Positions 25,596 through 32,854 of a stretch of DNA of 64,000 nucleotides are shown piece after piece. The stretch's first letter is position 1, and each line of letters begins with the position of its first letter. The DNA comes from Streptomyces xanthii. GTDB lineage: Bacteria; Actinomycetota; Actinomycetes; Streptomycetales; Streptomycetaceae. Position numbers and translations under genes: made by a program. Location: NCBI RefSeq assembly GCF_014621695.1, contig NZ_CP061281.1:1798001-1862000 (forward strand). The letters run 5' to 3'. A model generated the notes under the pieces. It was not told where the DNA came from. It searched no databases and worked only from the letters and a program-made list of their open reading frames with translations.

Positions 25596-26924
25596 TCAGC
25601 GACCCTTGTCAGCCGGCTCCAGAATCGCCACGCACTCCACGTGGTGCGTCATCGGGAACAGGTCGAACGCCCGCAGCGTCCGCACCTTGTACCCGCCGTC
25701 CTTGAAGTACGCGATGTCCCGCGCCAGCGCGGCCGGGTCGCAGGCCACGTAGGCGATGCGGCGGGCGCCGAGGGTCGTGAGGTGGGCGACCGTCTTCTTG
25801 CCGGCGCCGGCGCGCGGGGGGTCGAGGACGATCAGGTCGACGTCGGTGATGCCGGTGCGGGGCAGGACGGCCTCGACCTTGCCCTGTTCGACGCGGACGC
25901 GGTCGAAGGAGGCGAGGTTGTGGCGGGCGTCCTCGACGGCGCGCTTGCCGGACTCGATGCCGAGCACCGCGCCCTTCTCGCCGACGCGGTCCGCGAGCGC
26001 GCCCGCGAAGAGGCCGACGCCGCAGTAGAGGTCGAGGGCGGTGTCGCCCTTGCGCGGGAGGAGGCCCTGCATGACGGCCTTCATGAGGGTGTCGGCGGCC
26101 TTGGGGTGGACCTGCCAGAAGCCGCCGCTGCCGACCCGGTAGGTGCGGTCGTCGGCGCGCTCGCGGACGAAGGGGCGGCCGTGGACGCGGTGGACTCCGC
26201 CGTCCTTCTCGCCGACCCGCATGACGGAGACCGGCTTGTCGAGCTCGACGATGGGCAGTCGGGCGCCCGGCTTCGGGGTGAGGATCACCTGGCGGTCCTG
26301 GGAACCGCTGGCGGCGATGGCCTCGACCGACTCCATGCCGGTCCAGTCCCGCTCCTCAATGCCCAGTTCGGAGACGCCCTCGGCGGCGATCATGCAGTGC
26401 TCGACCGGCTCGACCTCGTGCGAGCGGTGGCGGCGCAGGCCCGCGCGGCCCTCCGGCGTCACGGCGTACTGCACGCGCGTGCGCCACTGCGGCACCTCGC
26501 CCGCCGGAAGCTTGTCGCCCTCGGCCGGCATGACCGTGCCGTCCCAGCCGGCCTCCTCGGGGGTCAGGCCCGCGAGGCGCTGCAGCTGCTCGGCGATGAC
26601 CTCGCCCTTGAGGCGGCGCTGGGCGCCGGGCTTGGCGTGCTGCCAGTCGCAGCCGCCGCAGCGGCCGGGACCGGCGTAGGGGCAGGGGGCCTCGACGCGG
26701 TCCTTGGACGCCTCAAGGATCTGCACGGCGTCGGCGCGCAGGAAGCGCGCGCCCTCCTCGCCCTCGGTCACGCGGGCGACGACGCGCTCGCCGGGCAGGG
26801 TGTGCCGCACGAAGAGGACCTGGCCCTCGGCGGTGCGCGCGATGCAGTGGCCGCCGTGCGCGACGGGACCGACCTCGACCTCGTACTCCGTCCCCACCAG
26901 TGAGGTCTTCGGTTCTGCCTGCAT
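25596..26924 (-). CDS. Class I SAM-dependent RNA methyltransferase (TrmA/RlmD-like)
   Basis: 442 residues. An N-terminal TRAM domain (about 15-70) leads to a cysteine cluster CPYAGPGRCGGCDW that would hold a [4Fe-4S] centre. The C-terminal methyltransferase has DLYCGVGLFAGALAD, the motif IVLDPPRAGAGKK and YVACDPAALARDIAYF, where the Cys is the catalytic nucleophile for uracil-C5 methylation. It should make m5U in rRNA or tRNA. The order methyltransferase-APC permease-TrkA-TrkA matches Rv2689c-Rv2692 of mycobacteria. The start at 26924 (MQAEPKTSL) is preferred to a longer frame. Confidence 0.92.
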   Translation of the reverse strand: MQAEPKTSLVGTEYEVEVGPVAHGGHCIARTAEGQVLFVRHTLPGERVVARVTEGEEGARFLRADAVQILEASKDRVEAPCPYAGPGRCGGCDWQHAKPGAQRRLKGEVIAEQLQRLAGLTPEEAGWDGTVMPAEGDKLPAGEVPQWRTRVQYAVTPEGRAGLRRHRSHEVEPVEHCMIAAEGVSELGIEERDWTGMESVEAIAASGSQDRQVILTPKPGARLPIVELDKPVSVMRVGEKDGGVHRVHGRPFVRERADDRTYRVGSGGFWQVHPKAADTLMKAVMQGLLPRKGDTALDLYCGVGLFAGALADRVGEKGAVLGIESGKRAVEDARHNLASFDRVRVEQGKVEAVLPRTGITDVDLIVLDPPRAGAGKKTVAHLTTLGARRIAYVACDPAALARDIAYFKDGGYKVRTLRAFDLFPMTHHVECVAILEPADKGR

Positions 26925-27038
26925 GGCGGGGCTCCAGTACGTCAAGGGGGTGGCCGCACGAAAGCGGCCGGACAACAGCCCACCAGTCTACGTGGCTGTC
27001 GTCCGGCCGCTCACCACACGGCTGCGCCGGCTGCGCGG

Positions 27039-29084
27039 CTACTTGCCGCTGGACTCCTTGGTCCGCTTCTCGACGGGTCCGCGGCGTACGGATCCGGGCG
27101 CGTTCCATTCCTGGCGCCTGCGGGCGCGCAGCTTGGCGGCCTCGGAGGACTCCAGCTGGTAGGGCACGGAGGTGACCATGATGCCGGGGGTGAACAGGAG
27201 GCGTCCCTTGAGGCGCAGCGCGCTCTGGTTGTGGAGCAGGTGCTCGTACCAGTGGCCCACGACGTACTCGGGGATGATCACGCTGACGGCGTCGCGCGGC
27301 GACTCCTTGCGGAGGTTCTTCACGTACTCGATGACGGGCCGGGTGATCTCGCGGTAGGGCGAGTCGAGGACCTTGAGGGGTACGTCGATGCCGCGGCGCT
27401 CCCACTCCTCGCGCAGGGCCTTGGTCTCGGCCGGATCAACATTGACGCTCAATGCCTCGAGCGTGTCCGTACGCATCAGCTTGGCGTACGCGATCGCGCG
27501 CAGCGTCGGGCGGTGGATCTTGGAGACCAGCACGATGGAGTGGACGCGGGAGGGGCGGACGCTGTCGTCGGACGGCGTCTCCGGTGCGGCGATCTCCTCG
27601 GCGACCCGGTCGTAGTGCTTGCGGATCGCGGTCATCGTCGCGAAGAAGATGCACATGCCGAGCAGGGCGACCCAGGCGCCGTGGGTGAACTTGGTGACCA
27701 GGACGACGACGAGGACGAGGCCGGTCAGGAAGCCGCCGAAGGCGTTGATCGCGCGGGAGCGGATCATGTGGCGGCGCTTGGCGGGGTCCTTCTCGGTGCG
27801 CAGGTGGCGGTTCCAGTGGCGGACCATGCCGGTCTGGCTGAGCGTGAAGGACACGAACACGCCGACGATGTACAGCTGGATCAGGCGGGTCGAGTCGGCG
27901 CCGTAGATGACGACGAGCAGGGCGGCCGCGCCCGCGAGCAGCACGATGCCGTTGGAGAACGCGAGGCGGTCGCCGCGGGTGTGCAGCTGGCGGGGCAGGT
28001 AGCGGTCCTGGGCGAGGATCGAGCCGAGCACCGGGAAGCCGTTGTACGCCGTGTTGGCGGCGAGGAACAGCACGAGGGCGGTGGCCGCGGCGAGCACGAT
28101 GAACAGGAAGCTGCCGTTGCCGAAGACGGCCTCGGCGACCTGGGTGATGACCGGGTCCTGCACGTAGCCCGAGCCGACCGGCACCCCGTTCTTGAGCAGG
28201 TCGTGCGCCGGGTTCTCGGCCATGCGGACCTTGGTGACGAGGGCGAGGCCGATGATGCCGACGAGCATGGTGATGGCCAGCGCGCCCATCAGGGACAGGG
28301 TCGTCGCCGCGTTCTTGGACTTGGGCTTGCGGAAGGCCGGGACGCCGTTGGAGACGGCCTCGACACCGGTGAGCGCGGCGCAGCCGGAGGAGAAGGCGCG
28401 CAGCAGGAGGAAGACGAGGGCGAAGCCGGCGAGGCCCTGCTCCTCGGCCTTGATGTGGAAGTCGGCGGTGGGGGCGCGCATGGTGTCCCCGAGCACGATG
28501 CCGCGGAAGGCGCCCCACGCGATCATGATGAAGACGCCGACGACGAAGACGTAGGTGGGGATCGCGAAGAGCGATCCGGACTCCTTGACGCCGCGCAGGT
28601 TCATCAGGGTCAGCAGCAGGATGACCGCGACGGCGCACAGCACCTTGTGCTCGACCACGAACGGGATGGCCGAGCCCAGGTTCTCGATGCCTGAGGTGAT
28701 GGAGACGGCGACGGTGAGGACGTAGTCCACGAGCAGCGCGCTGGCGACCGTCAGGCCGGCCTTGGGACCGAGGTTGGTGGTGGCGACCTCGTAGTCACCG
28801 CCGCCGCTGGGGTACGCGTGCACGTTCTGCCGGTACGACGCCACCACGGTGAACATCACGACCACGACGGCCAGGGCGATCCACGGGCTGAAGTGGTACG
28901 CCGAGATGCCCGCGACGGAGAGGACGAGGAGGACCTCTCCGGGCGCGTAGGCAACGGAGGACAGGGCGTCGGAAGCGAAGACGGGGAGGGCGATGCGCTT
29001 CGGCAGGAGCGTTTCTCCGAGCCGGTCACTGCGCAGTGCGCGCCCGATCAGGATCCGTTTGGGCACGTCGGTCAGTTTGGACAC
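27039..29084 (-). CDS. APC-superfamily permease (Rv2690c-like)
   Basis: 681 residues. A short cytoplasmic lead (VSKLTDVPKRILIGRALRSDRLGETLLPKRIALPVFASD) is followed by about 12 membrane helices of the amino-acid/polyamine/organocation class (VAYAPGEVLLVLSVAGISAYHF and so on). A C-terminal cytosolic region of about 170 residues contains DPAETKALREEWERRGIDVPLKVLDSPYREITRPVIEYVK. The tail resembles a USP-like domain. The Rv2690c neighbourhood associates it with TrkA proteins, so potassium or proton-coupled solute import is possible but unproven. The start is GTG at 29084 with no ribosome site, probably leaderless. It is divergent from trkA. Confidence 0.88.
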   Translation of the reverse strand: MSKLTDVPKRILIGRALRSDRLGETLLPKRIALPVFASDALSSVAYAPGEVLLVLSVAGISAYHFSPWIALAVVVVMFTVVASYRQNVHAYPSGGGDYEVATTNLGPKAGLTVASALLVDYVLTVAVSITSGIENLGSAIPFVVEHKVLCAVAVILLLTLMNLRGVKESGSLFAIPTYVFVVGVFIMIAWGAFRGIVLGDTMRAPTADFHIKAEEQGLAGFALVFLLLRAFSSGCAALTGVEAVSNGVPAFRKPKSKNAATTLSLMGALAITMLVGIIGLALVTKVRMAENPAHDLLKNGVPVGSGYVQDPVITQVAEAVFGNGSFLFIVLAAATALVLFLAANTAYNGFPVLGSILAQDRYLPRQLHTRGDRLAFSNGIVLLAGAAALLVVIYGADSTRLIQLYIVGVFVSFTLSQTGMVRHWNRHLRTEKDPAKRRHMIRSRAINAFGGFLTGLVLVVVLVTKFTHGAWVALLGMCIFFATMTAIRKHYDRVAEEIAAPETPSDDSVRPSRVHSIVLVSKIHRPTLRAIAYAKLMRTDTLEALSVNVDPAETKALREEWERRGIDVPLKVLDSPYREITRPVIEYVKNLRKESPRDAVSVIIPEYVVGHWYEHLLHNQSALRLKGRLLFTPGIMVTSVPYQLESSEAAKLRARRRQEWNAPGSVRRGPVEKRTKESSGK

Positions 29085-29409
29085 GCAGAGGATCGTAAGG
29101 GTTCGAACGTGGGGCCGCCCACCCACCACCCCCCAACTCCGCCGGATGCCCGGAATACGGACGGCCGGAGGGGGTTCGGTGCGCGTCCCGTAGGCCGTGC
29201 GCGGCTCCCGTGGGACGGTGATGATCCAGGAGCCGACGCGGAGGTCGTGTTCGAGCGGACAGCCGATACGGTGGTGCCGAGCGCGAGCCGCGAAATGCCC
29301 GCATCGTGCCCGAGAGCCGGCCGCACAGGCCGGACCGAGCCGCGAGAGAGAGACATGAGCAGGACGTTTACCCAGGTCGGTAGGCCTATGAGGAGTGCGT
29401 GGTAGGGCC
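29085..29409. other. Divergent promoter region, APC permease / trkA
   Basis: 325-nt spacer without a conserved protein. It holds a 17-codon frame (ATG 29355 to TAG 29403-29405) ending 4 nt before the trkA GTG, with GAGAGAGAGA just upstream of its ATG. The permease is transcribed the other way. No clear palindrome or riboswitch is seen. Confidence 0.5.
29355..29405 (+). CDS. Possible 16-residue leader peptide before trkA
   Basis: ATG AGC AGG ACG, purine-rich GAGAGAGAGA 2 nt upstream, stop 4 nt before the trkA start. Three of 16 sense codons are AGG (rare Arg in streptomycetes) and one is TTT (rare Phe). The codon use suggests a translational attenuator, but this could be chance in a spacer. 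Confidence 0.3.
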   Translation: MSRTFTQVGRPMRSAW

Positions 29410-30081
29410 GTGCATATCGTGATCATGGGCTGTGGCCGCGTAGGGTCCCAACTCGCCCAGACTCTGGAACAGCAGGGGCACACGGTCGCCGTCGTGGACC
29501 AGGACCCGACGGCCTTCCGCCGTCTGGGCTCCGGTTTCGGCGGCCGTCGCGTCACCGGCGTCGGATTCGACCAGGACACCCTGCGCGAGGCCGGCATCGA
29601 GGAGGCGGGCGCCTTCGCCGCCGTCTCCAGCGGTGACAACTCCAACATCATCGCGGCCCGGGTGGCGCGCGAGATGTTCGGAGTGGAGAACGTGGCGGCG
29701 CGCATCTACGACCCCCGCCGCGCCGAGGTCTACCAGCGCCTCGGCATCCCGACCGTCGCGACGGTCCGGTGGACCGCCGACCAGATGCTGCGCCGGCTGC
29801 TGCCGTCGGGCGCGGAGCCGCTGTGGCGCGACCCCACCGGGGGCGTCCAGCTCGCCGAGGTGCACGCCTCGGACGCCTGGGTGGGGCACAAGATCAGCCG
29901 CCTCCAGGACGAGACCGGTGTGCGCGTGGCGTTCCTGACCCGGCTCGGCGAGGCGATCCTGCCGACGTCGCAGACGGTGCTGCAGGAGGGCGATCTCGTG
30001 CACGTGATGATGCGCACGGACGACGTCGACAAGGTCGAGGCGGCGTTCGCCGAGGGTCCTGAAGAGGAGGGCGGTCACTGA
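29410..30081 (+). CDS. trkA: Potassium channel regulatory protein TrkA (RCK), first copy
   Basis: 223 residues. N-terminal RCK_N Rossmann fold with VHIVIMGCGRVGSQLAQTLEQQGH and a GxGxxG dinucleotide loop, followed by an RCK_C domain (DAWVGHKISRLQDETGVRVAFLTRLGEAILPTSQTVLQEGDLVHVMMRTDDV). It gates potassium uptake, binding NAD(H)/ATP in the N-domain. RCK_C domains are frequent c-di-AMP receptors. A GTG start at 29410 is used; GTG at 29395 adds five residues. The stop overlaps the next trkA start by one base (TGATG). This equals mycobacterial ceoB (Rv2691) by position. Confidence 0.92.
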   Translation: MHIVIMGCGRVGSQLAQTLEQQGHTVAVVDQDPTAFRRLGSGFGGRRVTGVGFDQDTLREAGIEEAGAFAAVSSGDNSNIIAARVAREMFGVENVAARIYDPRRAEVYQRLGIPTVATVRWTADQMLRRLLPSGAEPLWRDPTGGVQLAEVHASDAWVGHKISRLQDETGVRVAFLTRLGEAILPTSQTVLQEGDLVHVMMRTDDVDKVEAAFAEGPEEEGGH

Positions 30082-30752
30082 TGAGGGTCGCCATTGCCGG
30101 AGCCGGCGCGGTGGGCCGCTCGATCGCGGGCGAACTGCTCGAGAACGGGCACGAGGTCCTGCTGATCGACAAGGCGCCGACCGCGATCTCGGTCGAGCGC
30201 GTCCCGCAGGCGGAGTGGCTGCTCGCCGACGCCTGTGAGATCACCTCCCTGGACGAGGCGGCGCTGCAGCGCTGCAACGTGGTCATCGCGGCCACGGGTG
30301 ACGACAAGGTCAACCTGGTCGTCTCACTGCTCGCGAAGACCGAGTACGGCGTCCCGCGCGTCGTCGCCCGCGTGAACAACCCGAAGAACGAGTGGCTGTT
30401 CAACGAGTCGTGGGGCGTGGACGTCGCGGTGTCGACGCCGCGTCTGATGTCGGCCCTGGTCGAGGAGGCGGTCAGCGTCGGCGACCTGGTGCGCCTGCTC
30501 CGCTTCAGCCACGGCGACGCGAACCTGGTGGAGCTGACGCTGCCGCCCGAGTCGGCGCTCGCCGGCACGCGCGTGGGTGACGTCCAGTGGCCGCAGGACA
30601 CCTCGCTGGTCACGATCATCCGTGGCACGCGGGTCCTGGCGCCCAGCCAGGAGGACTCCCTGGAGGCCGGTGACGAGCTGCTGTTCGTCGCGGCGCAGGC
30701 CCGGGAGGAGCAGCTGGAGGATCTGCTGTCGGTGCGGCGCGAGGACGCGTAG
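30081..30752 (+). CDS. trkA: Potassium channel regulatory protein TrkA (RCK), second copy
   Basis: 223 residues, the same length as its neighbour. RCK_N: MRVAIAGAGAVGRSIAGELLENGHEVLLIDK, with VVIAATGDDKVNLVVSLLAKTEYG. RCK_C: ANLVELTLPPESALAGTRVGDVQWPQDTSLVTIIRGTRVLAPSQEDSLEAGDELLFVA. It probably forms a hetero-oligomeric gating ring with the first TrkA. Position matches mycobacterial ceoC (Rv2692). Translationally coupled (TGATG). No membrane TrkH/TrkG subunit is encoded beside it, so the partner channel lies elsewhere, or it is the APC permease. Confidence 0.92.
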   Translation: MRVAIAGAGAVGRSIAGELLENGHEVLLIDKAPTAISVERVPQAEWLLADACEITSLDEAALQRCNVVIAATGDDKVNLVVSLLAKTEYGVPRVVARVNNPKNEWLFNESWGVDVAVSTPRLMSALVEEAVSVGDLVRLLRFSHGDANLVELTLPPESALAGTRVGDVQWPQDTSLVTIIRGTRVLAPSQEDSLEAGDELLFVAAQAREEQLEDLLSVRREDA

Positions 30753-30773
30753 CGCCGCCGGACGGACGTGAGC

Positions 30774-30820
30774 AAAGGGGTGAGCCCCGGTGAGCAGTGC
30801 TCGCCGGGGCTCACCCCTTT
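30774..30820. terminator. Bidirectional terminator, trkA / DUF3159
   Basis: Perfect 17-bp stem (30774-30790 with 30804-30820) starting AAAGGGG and ending CCCCTTT. The loop carries an inner GAGC/GCTC pairing. It sits 22 nt after the second trkA stop and before the end of the convergent DUF3159 gene. The A and T ends make it usable in both directions. Confidence 0.92.
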
Positions 30821-30866
30821 GTTCGGTGTGCGGGCGTCTCAGGCCCCTGCTCGGTGCGCGGGCGTC

Positions 30867-31673
30867 TCAGGCCTCGCGGCGGTGGCGTGCGCCGCCGCTC
30901 TTGCGTTCGGCGGACCGTGGCTCGGCGCCGGTGCCGGCGGCCTCCATCTCGGCCTTGCGCGCGGCCTCGGCCTCCTCGGCCGCCTCCATCTCCGCGAACA
31001 CGTCGATGGGCGCGGGCGCCTTGGCGAGGAAGACCCAGGTGAGCCATACGGCGAGCAGGAACGGCGGGATCTTCAGGGCGACGAGCACCCAGCCGAACTG
31101 CGTGGTGTCCGCCCACCAGTAGAGCGGGAAGAGGATCGCGCACTTGGCGAGCAGGATCAGGCCCCAGGCCCAACTGGCCTTCGCGTAGGCCTTCTTGCGG
31201 CCGGGGTTACGCGTGCGCCACGACAGGTTCTCCTTGAACACCGGTCCGAGGATGAGCCCGATGAGCGGCACCCCGCAGATCGTGGTGATCATGTACGCGA
31301 GGGAGAGGCCCAGCGTGTAGAGCATGCCGGGGAGGTAGAAGTCCTTGGCGTTGCCCGTCATCATCGCGAAGGCGACACCGAAGGCGACGCCGAAGACGCC
31401 GCTGAAGGCGTGCTTGACGGTGTCCCGCATGACCAGTCGCACGACGACGAGCGCCAGGGACACCGCGACGGCCGCGATGGCCGACATGCGCAGGTCCTTG
31501 TTGATCGTGAAGATGGTCACGAAGAGGAGGCCGGGGGCGACGGTCTCCACCATGCCCCGCACGCCGCCGAAGGCCTCGAAGAGCGCGGCCTCGGTCACCG
31601 CCTTGGAGTCGGCGGTCTCGGCATCGGCATCGACTCCGAGTTCACGATCGGTCGGCTTGTCGAGCGACGTCAC
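30867..31673 (-). CDS. DUF3159 family membrane protein
   Basis: 268 residues with about six membrane helices between 45 and 225 and charged ends. The segment ALFEAFGGVRGMVETVAPGLLFVTIFTI and FKENLSWRTRNPGRKKAYAKASWAWGLI are DUF3159 marks. The C-terminal tail is Ala/Glu-rich (EMEAAEEAEAARKAEMEAAG) and basic at the very end. Function unknown; mycobacteria have a homologue in the same position (Rv2693c-like). The GTG start is 3 nt from the stop of the OB-fold gene, so they are one unit. Confidence 0.9.
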   Translation of the reverse strand: MTSLDKPTDRELGVDADAETADSKAVTEAALFEAFGGVRGMVETVAPGLLFVTIFTINKDLRMSAIAAVAVSLALVVVRLVMRDTVKHAFSGVFGVAFGVAFAMMTGNAKDFYLPGMLYTLGLSLAYMITTICGVPLIGLILGPVFKENLSWRTRNPGRKKAYAKASWAWGLILLAKCAILFPLYWWADTTQFGWVLVALKIPPFLLAVWLTWVFLAKAPAPIDVFAEMEAAEEAEAARKAEMEAAGTGAEPRSAERKSGGARHRREA

Positions 31674-31676
31674 CGG

Positions 31677-32087
31677 CTACTCCCGTCCGAGCGGTCTGAG
31701 TTCGTACTTCGGGTTGAAGAGCACCCTACGGCCATGGCTCATCGAGACCCGCCCGGAGGCGATGAGCTTGCGGCCCGGCTCGATCCCGACGATCGAGCGG
31801 CGCCCCAGCCACACCACGTCCAGCGCGGCCGAGCCGTCGAACAACTCCGCCTCGAGAGCGGGGACTCCGGCACGTGGCCGCAGGGTCACCGTGCGCAACG
31901 TACCAGTTACGGTGACCATCTGTCGGTCCTGGCAGTGGTCGATCCGCGTGCAGCCCGTGGTCTGCGAGTCCTCGCGCAGCTCCTCCGACTCCAGGTCCTC
32001 CTGGGAGGTGGACAGTCGGTCGAGCATGCGACGGAACCGGCCGGCCGGCTTCTCGGACGCCCTGTCGGAACGGGGAACAGCACTCAT
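31677..32087 (-). CDS. OB-fold nucleic acid-binding protein
   Basis: 136 residues. After a charged start (RRMLDRLSTSQEDLESEELREDSQTTGCTRIDHCQDRQMV) comes a small OB fold: VTVTGTLRTVTLRPRAGVPALEAELFDGSAALDVVWLGRRSIVGIEPGRKLIASGRVSMSHGRRVLFNP. This resembles the single OB domain of the actinobacterial Rv2694c family and of RecG's wedge domain. It would bind single-stranded nucleic acid. It is the first gene of the OB-fold/DUF3159 operon. No good ribosome site precedes the ATG. Confidence 0.88.
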   Translation of the reverse strand: MSAVPRSDRASEKPAGRFRRMLDRLSTSQEDLESEELREDSQTTGCTRIDHCQDRQMVTVTGTLRTVTLRPRAGVPALEAELFDGSAALDVVWLGRRSIVGIEPGRKLIASGRVSMSHGRRVLFNPKYELRPLGRE

Positions 32088-32170
32088 GAAAGGAAGCCTA
32101 CCCGGGCCCGCGGACAGGCGGGAAAGGGCCGCTTCCCGGTGAGACCCACCTCTCCCCGCGCCGGTGCGGC

Positions 32171-32854
32171 CTACTTCTCGAAGCGGTAGCCCATGCCCGG
32201 CTCGGTGATGAAGTGCCGCGGGTGCGAGGGGTCCGTCTCCAGCTTGCGGCGCAGCTGCGCCATGTAGACGCGCAGATAGTTGGTCTCGGTGCCGTAGGAG
32301 GGGCCCCACACCTCCTGGAGGAGCTGCTTCTGGCTCACCAGGCGCCCGGTGTTGCGCACGAGCACCTCCAGCAGGTGCCATTCGGTGGGCGTGAGCCGGA
32401 CGTCGCGTCCGTCGCGGTGGACCTTCTTGGCCGCCATGTCCACCGTGAAGTCCTCGGTCTCGACGATGCCCTCGTCCTCGCCGCCACCGGTGGGTTCGGC
32501 CCGTCGCACGGCCGCGCGGAGCCGGGCGAGGAGCTCGTCCATGCCGAAGGGCTTGGTGACGTAGTCGTCCGCGCCGGCGTCGAGGGCCTCCACCTTCTCG
32601 TCGGAGGAGTGCCGTGCGGACAGGACCAGGATCGGTACCCGGGTCCAGCCGCGCAGTCCCTTGATCACCTCGACGCCGTCCATGTCGGGCAGGCCCAGGT
32701 CGAGGACGACCACGTCGGGGTGGCGGGCGGCCGCGAGCTGGAGCGCCTGGGCTCCGTCGCCCGCCGCGTCCACCTCGTACTTGCGCGCCTTCAGGTTGAT
32801 GACGAGGGCGCGGACGATCTGCGGCTCGTCGTCGACCACGAGCACCCGGGTCAT
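32171..32854 (-). CDS. kdpE: Two-component response regulator KdpE
   Basis: 227 residues. Receiver domain with DDE at 8-10, the phosphoacceptor Asp52 (VVVLDLGLPDMDG), and conserved Thr/Lys (VLSARHSSDEK ... DDYVTKPF). The OmpR winged helix follows (VRLTPTEWHLLEVLVRNTGRLVSQKQLLQEVWG ... GMGYRFEK). The VLVVDDEPQIVRAL and LRVYMAQLRRKLE strings match KdpE. It activates kdpFABC on low potassium. The ATG overlaps kdpD's stop by 4 nt (ATGA). The target operon lies about 16 kb away, a split arrangement. Confidence 0.95.
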   Translation of the reverse strand: MTRVLVVDDEPQIVRALVINLKARKYEVDAAGDGAQALQLAAARHPDVVVLDLGLPDMDGVEVIKGLRGWTRVPILVLSARHSSDEKVEALDAGADDYVTKPFGMDELLARLRAAVRRAEPTGGGEDEGIVETEDFTVDMAAKKVHRDGRDVRLTPTEWHLLEVLVRNTGRLVSQKQLLQEVWGPSYGTETNYLRVYMAQLRRKLETDPSHPRHFITEPGMGYRFEK

